A DNA stretch of 6,122 bases from Planctomycetales bacterium 4484_123 (GTDB lineage Bacteria; Planctomycetota; Phycisphaerae; SM23-33). Positions within the stretch are counted from its first letter, which is position 1. Each line of letters begins with the position of its first letter. The notes below the pieces were generated by a model. The model saw only the letters and a list, made by a program, of their open reading frames with translations. It was not told the origin of the DNA and ran no database searches. The stretch is from positions 1 through 6,122 of the forward strand of contig MVCS01000104.1 in assembly GCA_002049885.1 (NCBI GenBank), read 5' to 3'. The position numbers and the translations under genes were made by a program. Below, one piece after another: positions 1-5,879 of the stretch.

Positions 1-1339
1 CCAGATGGTCGTATGACCATACAGCCAATCCGTTCAGAAAGGCGGACATGTTACTCACTGCCAACCCCAGGCAGGTTGCAACGGCGGTGGCGAAGGCGGG
101 GTCGTTTTCCTCTGCGGCGATGTGCTGGTGGGCCTCGCGGACCAGGGCGCAGAAGGTGGCCAAGGCCAGGGCCTGCCGGGGAAGGTAAAGGTCAGCCCAG
201 GTCTGGATACCATACCGTTGAAGGGAAAAGGCGCGGCTAGCGCCGGGGCCGCGGCATTCTGGGGTAGGTTCGTCTGGAACCAGGGAGAGGTTATCCTTGT
301 GCTGGGCCTGGAGGCGTTGCAGTTCCTTGGCGGCCCGGTCGAAGGTGCGGCGGTCGGCATCGTTTGCGACATCTCGTGTCCCGCCCCTTCGGCGGCGCAG
401 TTGTTCGCGGACGGACTTGTACGGCGTGGTGTAGCCGCAGACCGGGCAGGTGGCGCTGAAGCGGTGGACGATTGGGCCCTGGAGGTCACGCTCGGATTTG
501 GGCTGGAAGACCTCCACGGTGATTGCCTTTGTCCGGGTATGGCCGCGGTATCGCAAGGCGGCCATGTTCTTCTTCTTGCGCGACAGCCACAGCATCCCCA
601 GCAGGGGCACCTCGGCCCCGCAGCCGGGACCTTCGCAGGTAATCGTCCGGGCCCAGATGTAGGCCAGCGGGATGTTGCCCTTCTTGTCGGCGGGGTAGAA
701 CTTGCCCAGCCGCTTTCGGGCCTCGGCCAGGACCCACTTGCCCCATTTTTCGACGCCCTCGGCCAGGCGTTGGCGGTACTTGGGGAGGTATTCCAGGGCC
801 ACCTTGTTGAGCAGCACGGCCACGGGGTTCAGGTCGCCGGCGAAGGCCTGGGCGCCCACGCGGAGTGCCTCGAAGGGTATGGACCCTGCCCCGGCGAACG
901 GGTCCAGCACCAGCGGCGGGCCGTCGGGATGGGCGGCCGATACCAGCCGGCGGGCGGCGTCCAGATAGACGGCGTTGACGCCGTTGTCCCAGTCGGCGAA
1001 GTCGGCGATGAAGTCCAGCAGCGCCCGGCGCAGGGCAAGCGGGTCGGACAGGTCCTTGCCGGTGAAGGGCTTGAGTATTTGCCGGGCCTGGCGGCGGAAG
1101 GCCTCCGGGCAGGCTGCATCGGCCGGGTCCGGCAGCATGGTGGCCATCAGCACCGCCCGGCACGAGGCCAGGGGCCGGGTGGCCCACCAGACGTGCATGG
1201 TGTGCAGGTGGCCCTTGCGGATGTTCTGGTCCCGCCTGGCGTGGGCGGAGATTTCCCTGATGGGCAGGTCAACTTCAATCAGTCGCTTTGGCGAAGCGCT
1301 CACCGCAGAGGGCGCAGAGGTTCGCAGAGGCTTGCTCAT
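1..1339 (-). CDS. DUF1156 (COG1743-type) adenine-specific DNA methylase with Zn ribbon, 3' end cut by window
   Basis: Likely an AdoMet-dependent DNA adenine methylase that marks host DNA in an anti-phage modification system. The frame is open from ATG 1339 to base 1 (446 codons, no stop seen); family members are much longer, so about half is missing. Residues 20-61 match the DUF1156 N-terminus (LIEVDLPIREI, then IRKGHLHTMHVWWATRPLASCR). Residues 146-152 are DPFAGAG, the AdoMet-binding motif, followed by GDLNPVAVLLNK. C235-x4-C240 and C298-x2-C301 form a Zn-ribbon-like pair. The catalytic (D/N)PPY motif is not seen and should lie off the left edge. The start overlaps the upstream remnant ORF by ATGA, with GGAG at 1351-1348, 8 bases upstream. 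Residues 1-15 (MSKPLRTSAPSAVSA) are encoded by the AGAGG repeat, so the N-terminus looks remodelled by an insertion. The family call is strong; the role in defence is inferred from the neighbouring helicase. Confidence 0.9.
   Translation of the reverse strand, partial: MSKPLRTSAPSAVSASPKRLIEVDLPIREISAHARRDQNIRKGHLHTMHVWWATRPLASCRAVLMATMLPDPADAACPEAFRRQARQILKPFTGKDLSDPLALRRALLDFIADFADWDNGVNAVYLDAARRLVSAAHPDGPPLVLDPFAGAGSIPFEALRVGAQAFAGDLNPVAVLLNKVALEYLPKYRQRLAEGVEKWGKWVLAEARKRLGKFYPADKKGNIPLAYIWARTITCEGPGCGAEVPLLGMLWLSRKKKNMAALRYRGHTRTKAITVEVFQPKSERDLQGPIVHRFSATCPVCGYTTPYKSVREQLRRRRGGTRDVANDADRRTFDRAAKELQRLQAQHKDNLSLVPDEPTPECRGPGASRAFSLQRYGIQTWADLYLPRQALALATFCALVREAHQHIAAEENDPAFATAVATCLGLAVSNMSAFLNGLAVWSYDHL
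1299..1320 (+). repeat. Left inverted-repeat arm, in methylase 5' end
   Basis: The plus strand reads CTCACCGCAGAGGGCGCAGA then GG. Read on the minus strand it encodes TSAPSAVS near the methylase N-terminus. Related same-orientation arms start at 1427 and 1558, with CTCACCGCGGAGG in place of CTCACCGCAGAGG. Confidence 0.75.
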
Positions 1340-1467
1340 AATTTGCTCTCCATCCTTTCGACGCCGTCCGTGAGGTGCAGGACGCAGGAGTTGGCCGGAC
1401 AAGCCCGACAGGCGGCTTTAGAAGCGCTCACCGCGGAGGGCGCAGAGGTTCGCTGAGGCTTGCTCAT
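1336..1467 (-). pseudogene. 43-aa mini-ORF: repeat arm joined to a GxxExxY C-terminal remnant (copy nearest the methylase)
   Basis: This is a 43-codon ORF starting at ATG 1467 and ending in TGA 1338-1336, coupled by ATGA overlaps at both ends. Its first 15 or so residues (MSKPQRTSAPSAVSA) come from the AGAGG repeat. Its last 18, NSCVLHLTDGVERMESKL, match the end of the intact GxxExxY protein, NFNVLHLKDGIKRMVNGL, at 10 of 18 positions. DNA similarity extends further upstream (codons for KKVGLL in the intact gene), but this copy has 2 extra bases there, so that part is out of frame. The nuclease core is absent. It is best read as an internally deleted GxxExxY copy. It could still be translated and serve as a coupling bridge that delivers ribosomes to the methylase start. 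Confidence 0.7.
1348..1351 (-). promoter_or_regulatory. Ribosome-binding site for the methylase, supplied by the remnant repeat unit
   Basis: GGAG lies 8 bases before the methylase ATG 1339, within the codons for the RMESKL tail of the preceding mini-ORF. The same GGAG-to-ATGA arrangement is repeated before ATG 1467, so the duplicated unit carries its own translation start signal. Confidence 0.5.
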
Positions 1468-1598
1468 GATTTGCTCTCCATCCTTTCGACGCCGTCCGTG
1501 AGGCGCAGGACGCAGGAGTTGGGCCGGGCAGGCCCGACAGGCGGCCTTAGAGACCCCCTCACCGCGGAGGGCGCAGAGGTTTGCAGAGATTCACTCAT
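1464..1598 (-). pseudogene. 44-aa mini-ORF: repeat arm joined to a GxxExxY C-terminal remnant (copy next to the intact gene)
   Basis: This is a 44-codon ORF from ATG 1598 to TGA 1466-1464. The start overlaps the stop of the intact GxxExxY gene, and the stop overlaps the next mini-ORF. It begins MSESLQTSAPSAV (repeat-derived) and ends NSCVLRLTDGVERMESKS, a divergent GxxExxY C-terminus. Here the residues before that, LRPPVGPARP, align in frame with LSGKKVGLLI of the intact protein, with one residue added. Compared with the other mini-ORF it has 2 extra bases near 1550-1557 and 1 near 1520; together they restore the frame. There is no catalytic core, so nuclease activity is not expected. Whether it is translated cannot be told from sequence. 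Confidence 0.7.
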
Positions 1599-1984
1599 AG
1601 TCCGTTTACCATCCTTTTGATGCCATCCTTCAGATGAAGGACGTTGAAGTTGATAAGCAACCCTACCTTCTTGCCGCTGAGCTTCAGATACGTAAGGAGT
1701 TGGGCTTCGTGGATTGGAGCCAGCGTATCCACGGCCTTGAGTTCCACGACTACGACATCGTCCACGAGCAGGTCGATTCGGTAGCCGACATCGATTCGCA
1801 GACCGTCGTACACCACCGGGACAGAGGCCTGAACGGCGACTTGGTGTCCACGCCTGCGAAGTTCGTAAGCAAGACAGCCGGCATAGGCGGACTCGAGCAA
1901 GCCGGGGCCCAGGGCGGTGTGGACCTTCATGGCCGCGTCCACGACCGCTCCGCTGACCTGGTTGACGTGGGCGCTGCCGCTCAT
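1595..1984 (-). CDS. GxxExxY family protein (PD-(D/E)XK nuclease-like, PDDEXK_3)
   Basis: A complete 129-aa protein, the usual length for this family. The name-giving motif is G28-L-L-E31-S-A-Y34 inside MKVHTALGPGLLESAY. A PD-(D/E)XK-like core follows: D71 in RIDLLV, E81-L-K83 in VVVVELKAV, and Q95 in HEAQLLTYLKLSG. It ends in the typical LLINFNVLHLKDGIKRMVNGL-type tail. All core nuclease positions look present, so the protein appears intact. Its biological role is not established; a DNA or RNA nuclease activity is plausible by fold only. The ATG at 1984 overlaps the helicase TGA by ATGA, with a GAGG sequence about 10 bases upstream that lies in the flanking repeat arm. It sits between inverted AGAGG-type repeats, and partial copies of its 3' end lie downstream, which suggests a mobile or passenger cassette rather than an original part of the defence operon. 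Confidence 0.92.
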   Translation of the reverse strand: MSGSAHVNQVSGAVVDAAMKVHTALGPGLLESAYAGCLAYELRRRGHQVAVQASVPVVYDGLRIDVGYRIDLLVDDVVVVELKAVDTLAPIHEAQLLTYLKLSGKKVGLLINFNVLHLKDGIKRMVNGL

Positions 1985-4900
1985 GAGTTGGGTTCCTCGG
2001 CGTCCTCTGCGGTGAGTATATCCTGTGGCCCGCAGGCGTAGTGTTCGACCTTGACGATGGGTTTCCAGCCCAGCCGGGCGGGGTTGCGGATCGCGTGGAC
2101 CTCGGGTTTCGAGGCGCAATTGTAAACCACGTAAAGCCAGTAGTCGTTGCCGAGCCGCTGGGCGGTCTTGTACTCGTTGGTGGTCAGGGCGATCTGGCCC
2201 ACGCCGGCCCGGCCCTTGACCTCGATGAAGCGGACGTCGATGGCGGTGGCCGGGTCTTCCGGGTGTCGCCGGCGGGAGATGAGGTCGAAGCCGCGGTTCT
2301 GGGCCTCGACGCTTTCGACCTCCCGGCCCTGGGCCTGTTCGTGGGCGATGGCCGCCTGGACGGCGATGTGTTCGGTCTGCTCGTCGCTGACCATGGGCTG
2401 GAGGGCGGGGCTGGTGCGTTCGGGGTGGGGCAGGACCCAGGCCCGGCCGATGTGCTCGATGCCGCCGATGGCGCACTGCCATTCCCGGTCCAGCTCGGCC
2501 AGTCGGCGCTCGCGGCGGGCGTTGAGTTCCTCCAGCCGGTCCTCGCACTGCTTGAGACTAGCCGCCAGCCAGGGAGGCGGGTCGCCGGGGCCGGTGTGCT
2601 GCTGCATGAGTTTGGCGAAACTGAGCTGCTGGCGGTGAATCAGTTGGTTGAGGCTGGTCTCGATGTGCCGGCGGATGGTGTCGGTCTCGCGGCGGCGCTG
2701 GGTGGCTATCTCCTCCAGGAATGCGTTGAGGGACTTCTCTATCAGGGCCTGCTGGCGCTGTTCGGGCGTGGGCAGGCCGTCGGGCGACGGGACCTCCGTA
2801 CCTTCCGGTGCGGAGGCCAGGTCCAGGAAGATGGTCGGCTCCCTGATGGCGAGCCGGCCGTCGGGGAACGACTGTACCACGAACAGCCGGCGGTGCAGCT
2901 CGTTGCCCAGGCCGTCCTTGACGGAGGCGGAGTACACGTCCAGGTGGTATGCCTCGGCGGCGTGCAGGTCGTAGAAGACCGCCCCACGCATGAGGTCCTC
3001 GCGGACCTGTTCCCACAAGGCCTGCCGGACGGTCTCGAACAAGGGGTGGCCGGGCGTGACCCATTCGGAGGTGGGGTCCCTCGCCAGCAGGGCCTTGTCG
3101 AAGACGATCTGCCTGTATTCCTTGCCGAGCTTGCCGAAGCGCGGCTCCAGCCTCTCTCCAGTGGGCCAGAGCCGGCGCGGCACCCGGCCGATGCGATAGA
3201 CATGGCTGTCAGAGTGCGTCTCCTTGGGGCGCAGGCCGACGATGGGTGCCGCTCGAATGAAGAAGTCCTCCACCACTTCTGGCACCAGCCGGCGCTCCTT
3301 GGCCTCGGCCGATTTGCCCACGATGGCGGAGAGGTTCAGCTCCTTCTTGGCGAGGCCTTCGAGCGTGGAGTCGGTGATGCGGCGGAAGCGCTCGGTGTCC
3401 ACCTCCTGAACGATGCGGCTGGTGATGGACTGCTCGGTCTGGTTGCGGAGGTACATATCGCGGATCATCTTCTCGAGCAGGTTGGCGGGAAAGACGTCGC
3501 CCAGGACGTTGAAGACCCTGCCGGTGCGCTGCGGGTCGAGGTCGTCCTCGATTTGGCGAATGCGCTCCAGGAGCTTCTGCATCACCCGGCCCTCGCGGGT
3601 GTTGGTGGCGACGAAGTTGAGTATCAGGCAGTCCTTCTCCTGGCCATAGCGGTGTATTCGCCCCATGCGCTGCTCCAGGCGCATGGGATTCCAGGGAATG
3701 TCATAGTTGATCATCAGCCAGCAGAACTGGAGGTTGATGCCCTCGCCGGCGGCCTCGGTGGCGACCATGACCTGGGCGCCGCCACGGTCGCGGAAGACCC
3801 GCTCGGCGTGCAGGCGGGTGCCAGGGGTGTCGCGGTCGCCTATCTTCATGCCGCCGTGGATCTGGGTCACGCTCAGGCCCCAGTCCGTGAGCCTGCCGAC
3901 TAGATAATCGAGCGTGTCCTTGTGCTCGGTGAAGACCAGCAGCTTCATGGAGGGATCGCCGAAGACGCCTTGCTCCGTGAGCACCTGGCGAAGCTTGTTC
4001 AGTTTGCTCTCGACCTCCCGGCCCTCGAGAAAGCGGGCCTGCTTTATCAGGCGCGTGAGCTGGCGGATGTCGTCGCGCAGGGCCTCTGGATCGACGGAGG
4101 CGACGACCTCCTCCAGCTCGGCCAGGATTTCCTGCTGCTCCTCGTCGGTAAGGTCCTCGAAGTCCTCCGGCAACCTCCGGGCTATCTGCTCGCGGCGGTA
4201 GGCTTGAGGGTCATCCAGTATCCTCTGGCGCTTTTGGCGCATCCGCTCCAGGCTGCGCCGGGCGGCGTAGATGCTGGAAGCCAACCGCCGTTGCAGCATG
4301 GCCATGGTGAAACCGACGACCCGGCCAGTGGTGGCGTCGGCGGCCTGGGCCTTGATGGACTGGTCTTCCACGTATCTGGTCAGGGCGTCGTAGAAGTCCC
4401 ACTCCTCGCTGTCGAGCTGGAACGGGACCGTCCGCACTTCACGCTTGGTGAACAGCCTTCTCACCTGGCCGGTGTCCGGGTCGGGGAAGGTGACGAGAGC
4501 TTCCTTGGTGCGGCGGAGGTAGAAGGGGGCGGAATTGCGCCGCATTGCCTCCTCGAGGCTCTTGACGTCGGCGTACACGTCCGCGTCGAGCAGCCGGAGG
4601 AACAGGCAGAAGTTGTCCGGGTCGCCCTTGTGGGGCGTGGCGGTCATGAGCAGGTAATGGTCGGTCCTGGCTGATAGGGCCTCTCCCAGTTGATAGGCCA
4701 GGGTCTTGTGGTCCTGGCTGTAGGCGCTCATCTTGTGGGCCTCGTCCACAATGATGAGGTCCCATGTGCTGCGCAGCAGACTGTCGCGGGCGTCCGGGAT
4801 GCGTGAGACCCACGAAATGGAGGTGATGACCTGGTTCTTGTCCTGCCAGGGATTGGTGCCGTAGTTGGCCCGAAGTACGTCCCCGCGGACGATCTCAAAG

Positions 4901-5424
4901 GTTTCCCGGAACTTCTCCTTCATTTCCCGCTGCCACTGGAAGGTGAGGTTGGCCGGCGTGACGATGAGCGTCCGATTGACCAGCCCGCGTATCTTCAATT
5001 CCTTCAGCAATAGACCGGCCATGATCGTCTTGCCGGCCCCCGGGTCGTCAGCTAGCAGAAACCGTATGCGGGGCAGTCTCACGAAGTAGTCATAGACCGC
5101 CTCGAGTTGGTGGGGCAACGGGTCCACGCGAGCAATCGACAGCGAGAAGTATGGGTCGTATTCGTAGGCCAGGCCGAGGCGCAGGGCCTCAATCCCAAGA
5201 CGAAAGTGGGCTGGATCACCGTCGAAAGGCGGCTGCTCGGGGCTTACCTCAAGGCTGGCCAGTTGTCCGGCATCGAGGATGGGCTCGTAAACCTTCCCGG
5301 AGTCTAGTCCCTTGCCGATGAGCATTACCGCTTCGCCCAGCGGCTTGCAGAGGATGATCTGTACCGGCTCCGGGAAAAGCGGGCCACGCACCACTGCGTT
5401 CGGTTTCAACTGCTCCATGTTCAT
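1981..5424 (-). CDS. SNF2-type (COG0553/HepA-like) helicase with C-terminal DUF3883 domain; DrmD-like defence helicase
   Basis: A 1147-aa ATP-dependent DNA translocase. N-terminal half: Q-motif-like PLPHQLEAVYDYF at 103-114, Walker A DDPGAGKT at 126-133, Walker B DEAH at 227-230, motif III TATPHKGD at 261-268. A charged, largely helical insert (about 380-490) separates the lobes. Lobe 2 has LLVFTEHKDTLDYL at 495-508, ATEAAGEGINLQ at 555-566 and the arginine-finger motif QRMGRIHRYGQ at 585-595. A coiled-coil-like stretch at about 890-985 leads to a DUF3883 domain at about 1045-1105 (GFDLIS, FIEVKGR with E1068-x-K1070, NEYKTAQ, DYWLYVVYN), which has a restriction-endonuclease-like signature. 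The ATG at 5424 is chosen because it overlaps the upstream TGA (ATGA) and has GAGGA 8 bases upstream; the frame is open to 5484, and a nearby alternative is ATG 5418. The last 11 residues, LTAEDAEEPNS, are encoded by the AGAGG repeat. Order and domains resemble DISARM class 1 DrmD, but the defence assignment is inference. Confidence 0.95.
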   Translation of the reverse strand: MNMEQLKPNAVVRGPLFPEPVQIILCKPLGEAVMLIGKGLDSGKVYEPILDAGQLASLEVSPEQPPFDGDPAHFRLGIEALRLGLAYEYDPYFSLSIARVDPLPHQLEAVYDYFVRLPRIRFLLADDPGAGKTIMAGLLLKELKIRGLVNRTLIVTPANLTFQWQREMKEKFRETFEIVRGDVLRANYGTNPWQDKNQVITSISWVSRIPDARDSLLRSTWDLIIVDEAHKMSAYSQDHKTLAYQLGEALSARTDHYLLMTATPHKGDPDNFCLFLRLLDADVYADVKSLEEAMRRNSAPFYLRRTKEALVTFPDPDTGQVRRLFTKREVRTVPFQLDSEEWDFYDALTRYVEDQSIKAQAADATTGRVVGFTMAMLQRRLASSIYAARRSLERMRQKRQRILDDPQAYRREQIARRLPEDFEDLTDEEQQEILAELEEVVASVDPEALRDDIRQLTRLIKQARFLEGREVESKLNKLRQVLTEQGVFGDPSMKLLVFTEHKDTLDYLVGRLTDWGLSVTQIHGGMKIGDRDTPGTRLHAERVFRDRGGAQVMVATEAAGEGINLQFCWLMINYDIPWNPMRLEQRMGRIHRYGQEKDCLILNFVATNTREGRVMQKLLERIRQIEDDLDPQRTGRVFNVLGDVFPANLLEKMIRDMYLRNQTEQSITSRIVQEVDTERFRRITDSTLEGLAKKELNLSAIVGKSAEAKERRLVPEVVEDFFIRAAPIVGLRPKETHSDSHVYRIGRVPRRLWPTGERLEPRFGKLGKEYRQIVFDKALLARDPTSEWVTPGHPLFETVRQALWEQVREDLMRGAVFYDLHAAEAYHLDVYSASVKDGLGNELHRRLFVVQSFPDGRLAIREPTIFLDLASAPEGTEVPSPDGLPTPEQRQQALIEKSLNAFLEEIATQRRRETDTIRRHIETSLNQLIHRQQLSFAKLMQQHTGPGDPPPWLAASLKQCEDRLEELNARRERRLAELDREWQCAIGGIEHIGRAWVLPHPERTSPALQPMVSDEQTEHIAVQAAIAHEQAQGREVESVEAQNRGFDLISRRRHPEDPATAIDVRFIEVKGRAGVGQIALTTNEYKTAQRLGNDYWLYVVYNCASKPEVHAIRNPARLGWKPIVKVEHYACGPQDILTAEDAEEPNS
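1991..2016 (-). repeat. Right inverted-repeat arm, in helicase 3' end
   Basis: The minus strand reads CTCACCGCAGAGGACGCCGA then GGAACC. It encodes LTAEDAEE of the helicase C-terminus and contains the GAGG that may serve the GxxExxY start. It is opposite in orientation to the three arms downstream. Confidence 0.75.
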
Positions 5425-5642
5425 CGCTTGCATCCTCGACCGCGAGCAGCGGCGGAATCGGACGGGGCCGCCTTGCCAAGCCACTGATCAACCGCATCCT
5501 TGTGAAACCGCCAGTGCCTACCGACCTTCCGCGCCGGCAGTTTGCCCTCCTGGGCCAGCTTGTAGAGCGTGGACCGGGAAATCTTCAGGTACTCGGATAG
5601 CTCTGTGATGGTCATCACCGCGCCCGGTGGCGATTTGGCCAT
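5421..5642 (-). CDS. Excisionase/MerR-like helix-turn-helix DNA-binding protein (HTH_17 family)
   Basis: A 73-aa protein. Residues 10-55 (MTITELSEYLKISRSTLYKL, then AQEGKLPARKVGRHWRFHKDAVDQWL) match the excisionase-family winged HTH: TLYKL in the recognition helix, the GKLPARKVGRHWRF wing, and a closing helix DAVDQWL. A basic tail (ARGRGCKR) follows. The start at 5642 has an AAAGGGA ribosome-binding sequence a few bases upstream; ATG 5615 (MTITEL) is an alternative with no clear site. Its TGA overlaps the helicase ATG, so it is the first gene of the operon and probably co-translated. Proteins of this type act as recombination directionality factors or small transcription regulators. With no integrase in view and a palindromic promoter upstream, autoregulation of the operon is the better guess. 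Confidence 0.88.
   Translation of the reverse strand: MAKSPPGAVMTITELSEYLKISRSTLYKLAQEGKLPARKVGRHWRFHKDAVDQWLGKAAPSDSAAARGRGCKR
5433..5437 (-). promoter_or_regulatory. Ribosome-binding site deciding the helicase start
   Basis: GAGGA lies 8 bases upstream of ATG 5424, inside the 3' end of the HTH gene. Together with the ATGA overlap it favours this start over the upstream in-frame ATGs at 5484 and 5433, which lack a comparable site and would add an arginine-rich segment typical of out-of-frame translation. Confidence 0.6.
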
Positions 5643-5702
5643 GGCGGATCCCTTTCTTCAGGGGCTTCTTGGACAGTTCTGCCCCCAACAAGCGACCCGC
5701 TA

Positions 5703-5731
5703 ATTTGACAGTTGTTCTTGCCATGTGTCAA
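5703..5731 (-). promoter_or_regulatory. Candidate sigma70-type promoter with palindromic TTGACA...TGTCAA for the defence operon
   Basis: On the minus strand a perfect -35 TTGACA (5731-5726) is followed by a 17-base spacer and TCAAAT (5708-5703), 4 of 6 with the -10 consensus. Transcription would start near 5696, giving a leader of about 54 bases before the HTH start codon. The same bases form an inverted repeat: TTGACA at 5705-5710 and TGTCAA at 5726-5731, with 15 bases between them, about two helical turns centre to centre. That is compatible with a dimeric repressor site, possibly for the HTH protein it precedes. The prediction is by sequence only. Confidence 0.5.
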
Positions 5732-5755
5732 TTGTTATCCTTGCCGGCTGCGCGC

Positions 5756-5826
5756 AAACGGTCTCCCCGTTTATTGTGCCTGAGGGGCATGACAGGATTG
5801 GTCGCACCTGCGGGAAATTCCGCAGG
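5756..5826. other. Two short perfect hairpins in the spacer upstream of the operon
   Basis: AAACGG/CCGTTT at 5756-5761 and 5767-5772 (5-base loop), and CCTGCGG/CCGCAGG at 5807-5813 and 5820-5826 (6-base loop). Neither is followed by a clear run of T on either strand, so a classic intrinsic terminator is not supported. They lie between the interrupted gene and the promoter and could help insulate the operon. I see nothing else in the spacer 5732-5879. Confidence 0.35.
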
Positions 5827-5879
5827 ACTTTGTGAAAACAGGGCTTCTGAAGGAGGCGGAGAGACGCAGGTTGCTGTCG

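Larger units (their letters stand above)
1293..1549 (-). repeat. Two near-identical tandem units of 128 and 129 bp
   Basis: Units 1293-1420 and 1421-1549 differ by about eight substitutions and one single-base indel. Each contains, on the plus strand, GAAGCG, the CTCACCGC arm, the CTCAT start/stop overlap and the reversed GxxExxY 3' end. A third, more divergent partial copy begins at 1550 and merges into the 3' end of the intact GxxExxY gene at about 1650. The repeat is therefore a duplicated gene end plus its flanking arm. Confidence 0.85.
1299..2016 (-). mobile_element. Putative GxxExxY cassette bounded by inverted AGAGG-type repeats
   Basis: A 718-bp segment holds the GxxExxY gene and two 3'-end remnants. 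Read inward, both ends begin CTCACCGCAGAGG; over 22 bases the two arms agree at 20 positions. The right arm (2016-1995) falls in the last codons of the helicase and the left arm (1299-1320) in the first codons of the methylase. No transposase is encoded and no clear target-site duplication is seen, so mobility would have to be in trans or by recombination. I recall similar AGAGG repeats beside GxxExxY genes in other bacteria, but could not check this. It might instead be a repeat family that accumulates around the gene without moving as a unit. Confidence 0.5.

Noticed and set aside
5..20. Palindrome ATGGTC-GTAT-GACCAT at the left edge
   Set aside because: It lies inside the methylase frame, short and without a T-run; likely incidental.
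122..1456. 444-codon open frame on the plus strand opposite the methylase gene
   Set aside because: The minus strand has clear DUF1156, DPFAGAG and CxxC motifs over the same bases; the plus-strand product is glycine/glutamine-rich shadow.
1375..1620. Plus-strand 81-codon ORF across the tandem units
   Set aside because: Its repetitiveness only reflects the DNA repeat. The minus-strand frames match the GxxExxY C-terminus and the ATGA pattern, which explains the sequence better.
1293..1655. CRISPR-like array from regularly spaced repeats
   Set aside because: The whole 128-129 bp unit is repeated; there are no unique spacers between short repeats, and the unit contains a gene end.
2041..3903. 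620-codon open frame on the plus strand opposite the helicase gene
   Set aside because: It is antisense to well-conserved helicase motifs and lacks any recognisable domain; long antisense frames are expected in GC-rich genes.
5518..5724. 68-codon minus-strand ORF starting MARTTVKLAG upstream of the HTH gene
   Set aside because: Its ATG falls between the predicted -35 and -10, it has no ribosome-binding site, and most of it is the HTH gene read in another frame.
5730..5740. GGATAACAATT on the minus strand, identical to half of the lac operator
   Set aside because: Only one half-site of 11 bases is present, with no partner half and no lac-type gene nearby; chance is sufficient.
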